Shown: positions 17,324-26,657, numbered from the stretch's first letter. The stretch is DNA of 64,000 nt from Streptomyces sp. NBC_00370 (GCF_036084755.1 NZ_CP107968.1:3627501-3691500), one strand, 5' to 3'. Notes: generated from the letters alone by a model not told the origin. A program made the numbers and translations.

Positions 17324-17369
17324 GCAGCACCGTAGGTCGCACCACCGCAGCACCGTAGGTCGCACCACC
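17324..17369. repeat. Tandem 23-bp direct repeat
   Basis: GCAGCACCGTAGGTCGCACCACC occurs twice head to tail between the GPP34 gene and the XRE regulator. It is preceded by a partial copy (GCAGCAC...). No gene covers it. Confidence 0.9.
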
Positions 17370-17437
17370 GCACGGCGTCACCACACCGGCACGCAGCACC
17401 GCCGTCCCCAATGACCCGGTTCGGGAGCCGCACAAGA

Positions 17438-17473
17438 CGCGCGGGGCAGTCCTCTTGAGGGCTGCCCCGCGCG
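17438..17473 (+). terminator. Strong hairpin after GPP34 gene
   Basis: CGCGCGGGGCAG at 17438-17449 pairs perfectly with CTGCCCCGCGCG at 17462-17473; three more base pairs close a short loop. There is no T tail, as is common in Streptomyces. Confidence 0.7.
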
Positions 17474-17592
17474 CCGTTCCCCCGCTGTGGCCACCGCCTC
17501 TGTGGCCATTTCCCAGCGCCGCCGGGACCATTGGTGGCAGTCTGCTGAGCAGTAGATACGTACAGCTATCAGCAGCCGGAGGTGCAGTTCCC

Positions 17593-18450
17593 GTGGCGTC
17601 CAGTGTCAATCCCACCGTCAGGCGACGCCGATTGGGCCAGGAGTTGCGCCGGCTCCGCGAGCTCAAGGGCATGACGGCCGAGGAGGTCGCCGAGCGCCTG
17701 CTCGTCTCCCAGTCGAAGATCAGCCGGCTGGAGAACGGCCGCCGCTCCATCAGCCAGCGCGACGTACGCGACCTGTGCGGGGTGTACGAGGTCGAGGACC
17801 ACCGCATCGTGGACTCGCTGATGCAGATGGCCAAGGACTCACGCCAGCAAGGCTGGTGGCACGCCTTCGGCGACATCCCGTACAGCGTCTACATCGGCCT
17901 GGAGACCGACGCGGCCTCGCTGCGCGTCTTCGAGCCCCAGGTCGTCCCCGGGCTGCTGCAGACCCGGCCGTACGCGGAGGCGCTGATCAACGGCGCGCTG
18001 CCCGAGACGGCCGTGGCCGACGTCGAGAAGCGCGTCGGGGTGCGGATGCGCCGGCAGGACCGGGTCAACACCCCCGACGAGCCGCTCAGGCTCTGGGCCG
18101 TGGTCGACGAGGCCGCGCTGCGCCGCGTGGTGGGCAACAAGCAACTGATGCGGGAGCAGCTGGAGTATCTGGTCGAGCAGTCACAACTGCCGCACGTCAC
18201 GGTGCAGGTGCTGCCTTTCGACATGGGCGCGCATCCAGGAATCAGCGGGCATTACGCGATTCTGGAATTCCCCGACACCTCGGATTCGAGCGTCGTCTAC
18301 ATCGAGGGCGTGACCAGCGATCTCTATCTGGAAAAGGCGAACGACGTGCACCGGTACAGCGTGATGTACGAGCATCTGCGCGCCCAGGCCCTGAACGTTG
18401 ATCAAACACGCGCGTTCATCGCCGACATCGCCAAGGAATACGCCCGCTAG
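17593..18450 (+). CDS. XRE-family regulator with DUF5753 (Scr1-type) domain
   Basis: 285 residues from GTG 17593, preceded by GGAGG. The frame is open to 17455, but that part lacks regulator-like sequence. The helix-turn-helix is at residues ~12-65 (LGQELRRLRELKGMTAEEVAERLLVSQSKISRLENGRR), followed by the DUF5753 domain with the hallmark VVPGLLQTRPYAEAL and a C-terminal VQVLPFDMGAHPG...FAILEF-type stretch. A DUF397 gene follows 191 bases downstream, the standard partner. Such pairs modulate development and antibiotic production in streptomycetes (WhiJ-like systems). Confidence 0.92.
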   Translation: MASSVNPTVRRRRLGQELRRLRELKGMTAEEVAERLLVSQSKISRLENGRRSISQRDVRDLCGVYEVEDHRIVDSLMQMAKDSRQQGWWHAFGDIPYSVYIGLETDAASLRVFEPQVVPGLLQTRPYAEALINGALPETAVADVEKRVGVRMRRQDRVNTPDEPLRLWAVVDEAALRRVVGNKQLMREQLEYLVEQSQLPHVTVQVLPFDMGAHPGISGHYAILEFPDTSDSSVVYIEGVTSDLYLEKANDVHRYSVMYEHLRAQALNVDQTRAFIADIAKEYAR

Positions 18451-18641
18451 GGACCCACGCCCTCGCATCGGCAGCGAAGTTGGGCACCGTACACCCCAAC
18501 TGCCGCAACGCGTAAGACTCTCCTGGCATATGTCACTCGAACGAGTGAACGCCTGTCCCGCACAACGAGTGAGGCGAGTAGCGTCGATCAAGCCAGCAAG
18601 ACGTTGGCGCGATGTGATAACGCTGCTGAACCGGAGTGAAC

Positions 18642-18842
18642 ATGGCAATCATTCAGGGCGCTACGGACACGTGGACGAAGTCTTCGTACTCCGGCGGAAA
18701 TGGCGCGTGCGTAGAGGTCAAGTCCCCCGAGGTCCAGGCCATCGCGGTCCGGGACTCCAAGGCCCCCGAGGGCCCCTCGATCTCTTTCGTCCCGACGTCA
18801 TGGAACGCGTTCGTGCGCGATGTGAACTCGGGCGTGATTTAG
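18642..18842 (+). CDS. DUF397 small partner protein
   Basis: 66 residues from ATG 18642 (GGAG six bases upstream); a GTG at 18636 would add two residues. It has the family pattern: WTKSSYSGGNGACVEVKSPE, IAVRDSKAPEGP and an aromatic C-terminal region (SFVPTSWNAFVRDV). DUF397 proteins act with the adjacent XRE regulator, probably by direct binding. Confidence 0.93.
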   Translation: MAIIQGATDTWTKSSYSGGNGACVEVKSPEVQAIAVRDSKAPEGPSISFVPTSWNAFVRDVNSGVI

Positions 18843-18920
18843 TCCGGCACCGCTGACCGGGCCCTCTCGACCGATCGCCGTCTTGGCCGAGGGGGCCTTG
18901 TCACGTCTCACCTTCCTCTC

Positions 18921-18950
18921 GACCGCACGGGACCCGCATCCCGTGCGGTC
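18921..18950 (+). terminator. Hairpin downstream of DUF397 gene
   Basis: GACCGCACGGG at 18921-18931 pairs perfectly with CCCGTGCGGTC at 18940-18950, 8-base loop. A second, imperfect GC-rich hairpin lies just before it (about 18858-18898). Together they fill the first part of the 383-base gap before the symporter gene. Confidence 0.7.
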
Positions 18951-19084
18951 GTTCGCGTACCCGGATACCTCTGGAAGCTGACGAAGTGCTCGTTCATGGT
19001 GGGGCGATCGTCGCGTGCACGACAACCGCCCCACACACCAAGAACAAGTAAAATCGTTCTGCTTTCTGACCTGAGTTCACACTC

Positions 19085-19180
19085 GTGACCGCAGAGACCC
19101 TTGACCAGCTGCTGCGACAGACGGTTCAATCCCCCAAGTCCCCCTTCCCGCACGGGACCCCGCATGCCGGACGTACCTGA
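19085..19180 (+). CDS. Possible 31-codon ORF ahead of the symporter gene
   Basis: A GTG-initiated frame of 31 codons (begins VTAETLDQLLRQT, ends HAGRT) stops 45 bases before the symporter ATG. Codon use is GC3-rich, and an AT-rich TAAAAT lies at about 19048. There is no strong ribosome site. It could be a leader peptide, a remnant or chance; I cannot assign a role. Confidence 0.25.
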   Translation: MTAETLDQLLRQTVQSPKSPFPHGTPHAGRT

Positions 19181-19225
19181 CGAAGAGCACCGGACGTTCA
19201 CAAGGCGGACCCCTGGAGGGGGCAT

Positions 19226-20842
19226 ATGAACAGCCTCGACTGGGTCGTGCTCATCGCATACTTCGCTGTGATGGTCGCGATCGGTATCTGGTCGCACAAG
19301 CGCGTCGACAACGTCGGCGACTTCTTCACCGCGGGCGGCAAGATGCCGTGGTGGCTCTCGGGCATCTCGCACCACATGTCCGGCTACAGCGCGGTGATGT
19401 TCACCGGTTACGCCGGCATCGCCTACACCTACGGCGTCACCTCGTTCGCCACGTGGTCGTTCCCGATCGCCGTGGGCGTCGCGATCGGCGTCAAGCTCTT
19501 CGCGCCGCGGCTCAACCGGCTGCGCTCACGGCTGCACGTCGCCTCACCGCTCGAATATCTGAAGGAGCGCTACGACCTCAAGACCCAGCAGGCGCTGGCC
19601 TGGTCGGGGCTGCTGCTGAAGATCGTGGACGTGGGAGCCAAGTGGGCCGCCATCGCCACCCTGCTCTCCGTCTTCACCGGGCTCACCCTCACCCAGGGCA
19701 TCCTCGTCACCGGCGCCATCACGGCCGTCTACTGCACGATCGGCGGGCTGTGGGCCGACGCGCTCACCGAACTCGGCCAGTTCATCATCCAGTTGTTCGC
19801 CGGTGTCGCGATGCTGATCGCCGTCATGGGCGAACTCGGCGGCTTCAGCTCGCTGTGGACGGTCTGGGACAAGCTGCCCGACGGCCACGGCAACCCGACG
19901 GCAGGGCCCTACACGGTGACCTTCCTCGTCGCGTTCCTCTTCATCAAGACCTTCGAGTACAACGGCGGCATGTGGAACCAGGCCCAGCGCTACATGGCCA
20001 CCACCAGCGCCGCTGCGGCCAGCCGTTCGGCCCGGCTGTCGGCGATCCTGTGGCTGGTCTGGCCCGCCGTGCTGTTCTTCCCGATGTGGTGCGCCCCGCT
20101 CATCGTGCACGCGCAGAAGCCGGACGCCTCCGACTCGTACGCGCTGATGACCGAGAAGCTGCTGCCGCACGGGCTGTTGGGCCTGGTCGTCGTCGGCTTC
20201 TTCTCCCACACGATGGCGATGTGCTCGTCCGACGCCAACGCCATCTCGGCCGTCTTCACCCGCGACATCGCGCCCACCCTCTCGAAGGCGGCCCGCAGTT
20301 GGACGCAGCGCGCGGCACTGATCGCGGCGCGGCTGTCCACGATCTCGTTCCTCGCGCTGTCGATGGCGGTCGCCACCCAGGTCAACTCGCCGACGTTCAA
20401 GGACATCATCACCGTCGTGATCAAGTGGGTGGCGGGTCTGATGGGTCCGATCGCCATCCCGTTCATCCTCGGTCTGCTCAAGCCGTTCCGTAAGTCGGGA
20501 CCGGTGGCGGCGATCATCAGCTGGGCGTCCGGACTCGTGGCCTTCTGGCTGGTCAACTACCCGATCAACTGGAGCGTCGACGGCGGGGTGCCGCTGGAGT
20601 ACCAGGTGTCGGTGCCGTGCGCGCTCTCCCTCGTCCTCTACATCGTGCTCGGCCAGCTGCACCCGGAGGACACCCCGGAGCGCGACGTGCTGCTGGCCCG
20701 GATCAACGGCGAAGGGGACGGCGACGGTTCGGGCCTCGCGACCGCAGCCGCCGGCATCCCGGCACCTGCCGGACCGGCCGACGCGACGACCGCGGGACGG
20801 GAGTCCTCTGGCGGCGCGGGAAGCACCGGTACGGAGAGCTGA
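19226..20842 (+). CDS. Sodium:solute symporter (SSS family)
   Basis: 538 residues; ATG 19226 with GGAGGGGG upstream. About 13 membrane helices, beginning WVVLIAYFAVMVAIGIWS, and the family regions FFTAGGKMPWWLSGISHHMSGYSAVMFTGYAGIAYTYG and GGLWADALTELGQF place it among SGLT-like Na+/solute symporters, closest in style to sugar or sugar-acid carriers. The C-terminal ~60 residues are Gly/Ala-rich and cytoplasmic. The leftward catabolic operon begins just beyond, and the symporter may deliver a substrate for it, but this is inference. A strong terminator follows at once. Confidence 0.92.
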   Translation: MNSLDWVVLIAYFAVMVAIGIWSHKRVDNVGDFFTAGGKMPWWLSGISHHMSGYSAVMFTGYAGIAYTYGVTSFATWSFPIAVGVAIGVKLFAPRLNRLRSRLHVASPLEYLKERYDLKTQQALAWSGLLLKIVDVGAKWAAIATLLSVFTGLTLTQGILVTGAITAVYCTIGGLWADALTELGQFIIQLFAGVAMLIAVMGELGGFSSLWTVWDKLPDGHGNPTAGPYTVTFLVAFLFIKTFEYNGGMWNQAQRYMATTSAAAASRSARLSAILWLVWPAVLFFPMWCAPLIVHAQKPDASDSYALMTEKLLPHGLLGLVVVGFFSHTMAMCSSDANAISAVFTRDIAPTLSKAARSWTQRAALIAARLSTISFLALSMAVATQVNSPTFKDIITVVIKWVAGLMGPIAIPFILGLLKPFRKSGPVAAIISWASGLVAFWLVNYPINWSVDGGVPLEYQVSVPCALSLVLYIVLGQLHPEDTPERDVLLARINGEGDGDGSGLATAAAGIPAPAGPADATTAGRESSGGAGSTGTES

Positions 20843-20855
20843 GCCACCCGTCACA

Positions 20856-20893
20856 GCGCGTGGCCGGGCGGTACGCACCGCCCGGCCACGCGC
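20856..20893 (+). terminator. Terminator between symporter gene and catabolic operon
   Basis: A perfect 17-bp stem (20856-20872 with 20877-20893; GCGCGTGGCCGGGCGGT) with loop ACGC. It starts 14 bases after the symporter stop codon. The ~240 bases beyond it, up to the ADP-ribosylglycohydrolase stop, hold no gene I can support. Confidence 0.9.
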
Positions 20894-21140
20894 GCGACGA
20901 TGGGCCGGTGGCCGACAACGCAGCGAACGATCTCGGCGGCTTCCCGCGCAGCCGCCGCGCCCGCCCGACCCCCGAGGCGGCGGGCGTCGCCCCCGGCGCC
21001 ACGCACCGGCGGGTGCCGGGGCCGGCACTTCCCCGGTATGCGTCCGGTGCCGATGGAAGAACGCGTCAGCCACTGCCTGGACTGCGTCGAGGGCGACGGC
21101 ACCGGCCGGGTGGTCCGCGCGTACGGCTGGCCGCTGCCGT

Positions 21141-22256
21141 TCAGCCGCGCGGGTAGCGGGCCAGCCAGCCGGACGCGGCGACGCCGGGGCTGTGCAGTGC
21201 CGGGCCCTGGGTCATCTCCATCGCGAAGTCGTCGGCGATTTCCAGCAGCGTTCCGCGCCCTTCCAGTTCGGCCAGCCAGGCGGGCGGCAGCGCCGTCTCG
21301 CCGTGCATGGTGCCGAGCAGTGCGCCGCACAGGGTGCCGGTGGCGCCGGAGGGGCCGTCGTGGTTCACCGCGAGCCGCAGCCCGTGCCGGATGTCCTCGC
21401 CGACGAGCGCGCAGTAGACGGCGACGGCGAGCGCGTCCTCGGGCGCGTGCCCGTCGCCGAGCGCCGCGATCCTCCCCGGGCCGGGGATGCCCTGGCGTAC
21501 CGCGCCGAGCGCCTGTCGGAGCGCCTGCGTCACCGGTTCGTGCCCGGGGCGTGCGGCGAGCAGGCCGAGGGTGCGCTGGACGGCAGCGTCGACGCTCTCG
21601 CCACGGGCCAGGCCGTGCACGATCACGGCGAAGGCACCCGCCGAGAGGTACGCGGCGGGGTGGCCGTGTGTCTGCGCCGCGCACTCCAGGGCGAGCTGGC
21701 AGACCAGTTGCGGCTCCCAGCCGACGAGCAGCCCGAACGGCGCCGAGCGTACGAGCGCGCCCGCGTCGCGCGCCGTGGGGTTCTTGGGCCGCTCCAGGGT
21801 GCCCATGTACTCGTCGCCGAGCCCGGAGAGACAGGAGCGGGTCGGGTCGCGGCGCGCGTACAGCCACTCCTCCTGGGCGAGCCAGCCGTTGTCCTTGCGG
21901 CGTACGTCGGGTCCCCAGTCGTGCTGGGTCGCCGCCCAGCGCAGATGCGCGCGGTGCACATCGGTCGGCGGGTGCCAGGCGCCGGTGTCCCTGCGCACCT
22001 GCGCGCGGATCAGTCCGTCCACGGTGAACAGGGTCAGCTGGGTGGCCGCCGTGACGGCGCCCCTGCGCCCGTACACGGGGACGAAGTCGACGACCGCGTC
22101 CGCCCCGTGCACCGCCCTGATCTCTTCGAGGCTCAGTCCGGCGACCCCCGCGCCCAGCGCGTCGCCGATGGCGCCGCCGAGCAGACAGCCCCGTACCCGG
22201 CTGCGGAAATCCTGCTGCTCGGCACGCCCCCAGACGGCTCCGGACGGAATGCTCAT
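21141..22256 (-). CDS. ADP-ribosylglycohydrolase family protein
   Basis: 371 residues from ATG 22256, which has AGGAGGGG upstream. The N-terminal RVRGCLLGGAIGDALGAGVAGLSLEEI and the C-terminal NHDGPSGATGTLCGALLG carry the family's metal-coordinating motifs (GDALG; and D-G-x-S-G-A-x-x-G, where DraG-type enzymes have DTD/DSDT). The lineup suggests a binuclear Mg2+ hydrolase acting on an N- or O-glycosidic bond; not all members use ADP-ribose. It is the last gene of the leftward operon, 115 bases after the fumarase-like gene, and may cleave a glycosidic substrate or product of this pathway. Confidence 0.85.
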   Translation of the reverse strand: MSIPSGAVWGRAEQQDFRSRVRGCLLGGAIGDALGAGVAGLSLEEIRAVHGADAVVDFVPVYGRRGAVTAATQLTLFTVDGLIRAQVRRDTGAWHPPTDVHRAHLRWAATQHDWGPDVRRKDNGWLAQEEWLYARRDPTRSCLSGLGDEYMGTLERPKNPTARDAGALVRSAPFGLLVGWEPQLVCQLALECAAQTHGHPAAYLSAGAFAVIVHGLARGESVDAAVQRTLGLLAARPGHEPVTQALRQALGAVRQGIPGPGRIAALGDGHAPEDALAVAVYCALVGEDIRHGLRLAVNHDGPSGATGTLCGALLGTMHGETALPPAWLAELEGRGTLLEIADDFAMEMTQGPALHSPGVAASGWLARYPRG

Positions 22257-22371
22257 GCGCCCCTCCTGTCCCACGAGTGCCCCCGGAGCCGATGACGGCT
22301 GCGCAGCACTGTAATCGAACAGGAACTCCGGGTTGAGGGCGCGGATCAGCCGTCGTCCCTGCCCGGGGTCG

Positions 22372-23736
22372 CTACCCGGACACTTCGCGCCCCGGCGGTC
22401 GCGGGTCCCCCGCCATCGCCACCGGATCCACCCACTCGGCGAACTGCTGAGGCGTGATCCCGTGCCGGGCCGCGACCTCTTCGATCTCGTCGCCGGACGC
22501 GAGCGCGTCGGCGGTGATCTCCGCCGCCGCGTGGTACCCGATGTGCGGGGAGAGCGCGGTCGTCAGCATCACACTGCGCCGTACGTTCGCGGGGCCCGCG
22601 TCCGTCGCCGCCAGGCCCTGGAGGCACTGCCGGTTGACGTTCCATACGGCCGCCGACAGCAGCCGTACCGACTGCAGCGCGGCGTCGATGACGACCGGCA
22701 TCATCACGTTCAGCTCCAGCACACTGCCGGTCTGCGCGAACGTGACGGCGGCGTCGTTGCCGACGACCCGCGCCACCACCATCGTCAGCGACTCGATCAC
22801 CGACGGCGGCACCTTGCCGGGCATGATGCTGCTCGACACCCGCACGTCGGGCACCCGCAGTTCGCCCAGTCCCGCGCGCGGTCCCGTCGCCAGGAGCCTG
22901 ATGTCGCAGCCGATCTTGTGCAGCGCCAGCGCCGCCGTGGTCACGGCGGCGTGCGCCGAGATCATGTCGTCCAGGGTGCTCTGGCCGCAGAAGTGGTTGT
23001 CGGTCTCCACAAAGCCGATGCCCAGCTCGGCGGCGAGCCGGGCGCAGGTGCGCGCGGCGAACTCCGGGTGCGCGTTGAGCCCCGTACCGACCGCCGTACC
23101 GCCGAGCGGCAGCTCGGACAGTCCGGTGATCGCGGCCTCGATCCGCCGCCGCGACCGGGCGACCTGTCCCGCGTAGCCGTGGAACTCCTGGCCGAGCCGC
23201 ATCGGGGTGGCGTCCTGCAGATGGGTCCTGGCGACCTTCAGCACGTCCCAGAACTCGACTGCCTTCACGGCCAGTTCGGCTTCGAAGGCGTCAAGTGCGG
23301 GCAGCAGCCGCGTGCGCAGCGCGACCGCCGTCGCGATCCGCATCGCCGTCGGCACGACATCGTTGGACGACTGGCAGCGGTTGACGTGCTCGTGCGGCAG
23401 CAGCTCCACCGGCGGCTCGGCGCGGCGGGCGAGTTCCGCGATGACCTCGTTGGCGTTCATGTTGCTCGACGTCGCCGAGCCCGTCTGGTAGACGTCCACG
23501 GGGAACTGGTCCCACAGCTCCCCGTCCAGCAGCAGATCGACCGCGGCGACGATCGCCTTCGCCTGCGCGTGACTGATCAGCCCCAGCTCCACGTTGGCCT
23601 GCGCCGCCGCGCGTTTGACCCGTACCAGCGCGGTGAGGAATTCCTCCGGCATCGGGACGCCGCTGACCGGGAACGCCCGGACCGCGTGCCCGGTCGCCTC
23701 CCCCCACAGCTGATCGGCTTCCGGTACGTCGCTCAT
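22372..23736 (-). CDS. Fumarase/aspartase superfamily lyase with altered signature
   Basis: 454 residues; ATG 23736 overlaps the stop of the enolase gene as ATGA. Family regions are intact: CQSSNDVVPTAMR, ARTHLQDATPMRLGQEFHGYAGQ and GSVLELNVMMP. The mobile catalytic loop reads SSSIMPGKVPPSVIE, whereas fumarase C and aspartase have GSSxMPxKxNP: the first Gly is Ser and the Asn is Pro. The catalytic Ser and Lys remain. This suggests anti-elimination of (or addition to) a fumarate-like product from a substrate other than malate or aspartate. It lies in an ABC importer/enolase operon. Confidence 0.88.
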   Translation of the reverse strand: MSDVPEADQLWGEATGHAVRAFPVSGVPMPEEFLTALVRVKRAAAQANVELGLISHAQAKAIVAAVDLLLDGELWDQFPVDVYQTGSATSSNMNANEVIAELARRAEPPVELLPHEHVNRCQSSNDVVPTAMRIATAVALRTRLLPALDAFEAELAVKAVEFWDVLKVARTHLQDATPMRLGQEFHGYAGQVARSRRRIEAAITGLSELPLGGTAVGTGLNAHPEFAARTCARLAAELGIGFVETDNHFCGQSTLDDMISAHAAVTTAALALHKIGCDIRLLATGPRAGLGELRVPDVRVSSSIMPGKVPPSVIESLTMVVARVVGNDAAVTFAQTGSVLELNVMMPVVIDAALQSVRLLSAAVWNVNRQCLQGLAATDAGPANVRRSVMLTTALSPHIGYHAAAEITADALASGDEIEEVAARHGITPQQFAEWVDPVAMAGDPRPPGREVSG

Positions 23737-24818
23737 GACAGCGCCGACGTCTGCCGCGCCGCCGACTCCAGGAAGGACGGCAGGATCTCCACGCCCCAGC
23801 CCGGCGCGTCGGAGATCTCCACGAAACCGTCCTTCACCACGGGCACCGGTGCGAAGAACTGCGAGCCGGCCTGCTCGATCGACCACTCCTGCAACTGCGT
23901 ACAGGCCGGCATGGCCAGCACCAGATGCGCGGTGAACATCGGGATCAGCGAGTGGCCCGAGGAGTGCGGTGTGCAGGGGATGCCCGCCGTGTCGGCCAGC
24001 TCGGCGACGCGCCTGGCCCGGCTCAGACCGCCGATGTAGCAGACGTCCGGCTGGATCACGTCGACCAGCCGCTCGGCGATCATCCGCCGCACGATCTCCA
24101 GCGAGAACTCCTGCTCGGCCGCTCCGATGGGCAGGTCCAACTGCTGGGCCACATACCCCATGTTGTCCAGTTCCCAGCTGGGGTTCGGCTCCTCCAGGTG
24201 GTAGAAGCCGTACTCCTCCAGCCGGCGGCCGACCATGACGGCGCCGCCGGGCGAATACGCGCCGTTGGCATCGGCGTTGAGCAGGAACGCGTCACCGAAG
24301 GTCTTGCGCATGGCCGGTACGAGAGCGGCCGTGCGGCCGTTCCACAGCTCGGCGTCCCGGCCGTTGCGCACCCCCACCTTGATCTTCGCCGCCGTGAAGC
24401 CGTAGTTCTCGACGGCGTCGCCGATGCGCCGCAGCTCGTCCTCGACCGGGGTCTCGCGGCTCATGCTGGACGCGTACACCCCCACCTTGTCGCGGAACTT
24501 GCCGCCGAGCAGCCGGTACACGGGCTGTCCCGTGGCCCGGCCCTGGAGGTCCCACAGCGCGGTGTCGATACCGCTGATCGCCCGCATCAGGAATCCGCCG
24601 AGGTACTTGTACTCCGCGCGGACCGCCTTTTCGACCAGTGTGGCGATGTCCCACGGGTTACGGCCGAGGAAGTGCTTCGCGACCAGCCGGTGCAGGACCT
24701 GGGCGGTGATCTCCGGCTCCGAAGGGGCGGTCTGGCCGTAGCCGAACTGCCCGTCGTCCGTAGTGACCTTGACGACGCAGACGTTGCCGGAGATATAGGT
24801 CTCGACCGAGGAAATCAA
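23733..24818 (-). CDS. Enolase-superfamily acid-sugar dehydratase or racemase
   Basis: 361 residues, apparently starting at TTG 24818 with AAAGG upstream, seven bases after the permease stop. It is a mandelate racemase/muconate lactonizing-type enzyme. The KxK base is AAKIKVG (~residue 150); Mg ligands are in NADANGAYS, HLEEPN and GAAEQEFS; a possible Asp-His dyad is DVIQPDVCYIGG and TPHSSGHS. In this superfamily such a set abstracts the alpha proton of a carboxylate, mostly dehydrating acid sugars or racemising. With an adjacent CUT1 sugar importer, an aldonate or glucarate-like substrate is likely; the exact one is unknown. Confidence 0.87.
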   Translation of the reverse strand: MISSVETYISGNVCVVKVTTDDGQFGYGQTAPSEPEITAQVLHRLVAKHFLGRNPWDIATLVEKAVRAEYKYLGGFLMRAISGIDTALWDLQGRATGQPVYRLLGGKFRDKVGVYASSMSRETPVEDELRRIGDAVENYGFTAAKIKVGVRNGRDAELWNGRTAALVPAMRKTFGDAFLLNADANGAYSPGGAVMVGRRLEEYGFYHLEEPNPSWELDNMGYVAQQLDLPIGAAEQEFSLEIVRRMIAERLVDVIQPDVCYIGGLSRARRVAELADTAGIPCTPHSSGHSLIPMFTAHLVLAMPACTQLQEWSIEQAGSQFFAPVPVVKDGFVEISDAPGWGVEILPSFLESAARQTSALS

Positions 24819-24824
24819 CTGACT

Positions 24825-25697
24825 TCAGCCTTTCATTCCGGACATGACGACGCCCTGCACGAAGTACCGCTGGGCGAGCAGGAAGACCACGAAGATCGGG
24901 ATGATGGTGAGCGTCGCCGCCGCCATCAGCCCCGGGGTGTTGGTGAAGAACTCCCCCTGGAACAGGGCGAGGGCGACGGGCAGGGTCTGCAGGTCGGGCG
25001 AGTTCAGGAAGACCAGCGGGCCCAGCAGGTCGTTCCAGGAGTCCACGAAGGTGAACAGCGCCACCGTCGCGAGGGCCGGCTTGGCGAGCGGCAGCATGAC
25101 CCGCCGGAAGGTGGTGAAGACGGAGGCGCCGTCGATCCTGGCCGCCTCCTCGATCTCCTTGGGGATGCCCAGGAAGAACTGGCGCATCAGGAACGTGCCG
25201 AACACCGGCGTCATCACCCGCGGCACCCAGAGCGGGTAGTGCGTGTCGACCCAGCCGAAGTCCCGGAAGACCACGTACTGCGGGATCAGATAGACGATGC
25301 CCGGGATGAGGGCCGAGCCCAGCACCACGAGGAACAGGACGTCCCGCCCGGGGAACTTGATCCGCGCGAAGCCGTACCCGGCGAGGGACGCCACCACGAG
25401 CAGCCCGACCACATTGAGGAAGGCGAGCTTGACGCTGTTCCAGAAGTAGCGCGGCAGCACGTCGATCGCCTGCCGGTAGCCCTCGAGCGTCGGGTGGCGC
25501 GGGATGACGGACGTCGCGTCCGACAGCGACTCGGGGCCGCTCTTGAGCGAGGTGCCGATCATCCAGAGCAGCGGGAAGAGGAAGCCGAGCCCCAGGACCG
25601 TGAGGAAGGCGTAGTAGATGCCGCGCAGCACCTTCTGGTTCTGCAGTGCGCCGGCGACCGTACGGCCGCCGCTCTCTGTCGTGCCGGTCGCGCTCAC
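24825..25697 (-). CDS. ABC sugar transporter permease (CUT1, MalG-like)
   Basis: 290 residues from GTG 25697, which overlaps the preceding stop as GTGA and has AAGGTGG upstream; an ATG at 25730 would give 301 residues. Six membrane helices, first GIYYAFLTVLGLGFLFPLLWMIG. The EAA loop that docks the ATPase reads EEAARIDGASVFTTFRRVMLPLAKPAL, and the periplasmic region after helix 1 (SLKSGPESL...PTLEGYRQA) is typical of MalG-type subunits. No ATPase gene is present; Streptomyces CUT1 systems share MsiK. Confidence 0.93.
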   Translation of the reverse strand: MSATGTTESGGRTVAGALQNQKVLRGIYYAFLTVLGLGFLFPLLWMIGTSLKSGPESLSDATSVIPRHPTLEGYRQAIDVLPRYFWNSVKLAFLNVVGLLVVASLAGYGFARIKFPGRDVLFLVVLGSALIPGIVYLIPQYVVFRDFGWVDTHYPLWVPRVMTPVFGTFLMRQFFLGIPKEIEEAARIDGASVFTTFRRVMLPLAKPALATVALFTFVDSWNDLLGPLVFLNSPDLQTLPVALALFQGEFFTNTPGLMAAATLTIIPIFVVFLLAQRYFVQGVVMSGMKG

Positions 25698-26653
25698 CCG
25701 TAGAACACCCACCTTCGTTGCAGTCTCCATTGAATGACCGTCAGTGCGGCGATGACCAGGAACAACAGCCAGGCCATGGCGGACGCGTAGCCCAGCTCGC
25801 CGTCGGCGAAGGACGTGTTGAAGAGTTGGAGCATGTACGTGTTGGTGTCGTTGCCGGGGCCGCCCTTGGTCATCACGTAGACGATGCCGAAGACCTGGAA
25901 GCTGGCGACGAACTGGCTGATGCTGACGAAGAACAGCGAGGGCGTCAGCAGCGGCAGGGTGATGCTGAAGAACCGCCGCGCCCTGGAAGCGCCGTCGAGG
26001 CTCGCCGCCTCGTACAGCTCGGCGGGGATGGCCTGGATGCCCGCCATGAGCACGATCATCGGGTAGCCGACGCCCTGCCAGACGCTGACGAAGATGACCG
26101 CGATCAGCGCCCAGGGGGACGTGACCAGCCAGTCGGGGCCGTCGATGCCCAGATGGGCGAGGAGGGTGTCGAAGACGCCGTCCTGCCCCGAGTAGAGCCG
26201 GAACCACACAACGCTCACCGCGACGACGTTCGCCACGTACGGGACGAAGAACGCCAGCCGGAACACCGTCATGATCCGCCGCTGCGGGCTGACCAGCGTC
26301 GCGAGGCACAGCGCGAGGATCATGGTGAGCGGTATCGCGCCCAGCATGAACAGCAGCGTGTTCGTGACGACGGTGTGGAACAGCGTGTCGTGCAGGATCA
26401 GTTTGCTGTAGTTCGCGAACCCCACGAAATGGCGGGAGTTGAAGCCGTCCCAGTCGGTGAACGACGAGTAGGTCGTGACCGCCATGGGGTAGAGGTGGAA
26501 GACGCCGATGCCGAGCATCAGCGGCGCGACGAAGGCGTATCCGACGAGATTGCGGCGCTTGCGTCCCGGCGCGCGGCGCACCTTGCGCGGGGGCGTGCCC
26601 TGCGTCGGCGTGTTCCGCGCGGGCATGTTCTGCGTCGGCGTGTTCACAGACAT
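25694..26653 (-). CDS. ABC sugar transporter permease (CUT1, MalF-like)
   Basis: 319 residues, ATG 26653 four bases after the binding-protein gene. A repetitive N-terminus (NTPTQNMPARNTPTQGTP) is followed by six membrane helices starting LVGYAFVAPLMLGIGVFHLYPMA, and by the EAA motif EAASLDGASRARRFFSITLPLL. YVMTKGGPGNDTNTYMLQLF is typical of MalF-type subunits of carbohydrate importers. Confidence 0.93.
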   Translation of the reverse strand: MSVNTPTQNMPARNTPTQGTPPRKVRRAPGRKRRNLVGYAFVAPLMLGIGVFHLYPMAVTTYSSFTDWDGFNSRHFVGFANYSKLILHDTLFHTVVTNTLLFMLGAIPLTMILALCLATLVSPQRRIMTVFRLAFFVPYVANVVAVSVVWFRLYSGQDGVFDTLLAHLGIDGPDWLVTSPWALIAVIFVSVWQGVGYPMIVLMAGIQAIPAELYEAASLDGASRARRFFSITLPLLTPSLFFVSISQFVASFQVFGIVYVMTKGGPGNDTNTYMLQLFNTSFADGELGYASAMAWLLFLVIAALTVIQWRLQRRWVFYG

Positions 26654-26657
26654 GGGC

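Noticed and set aside
20894..21140. Small rightward gene after the symporter terminator
   Set aside because: Open frames exist (one holds MEERVSHCLDCVEG) but lack a ribosome site, a consistent start and an own stop outside the convergent gene; evidence is too weak.
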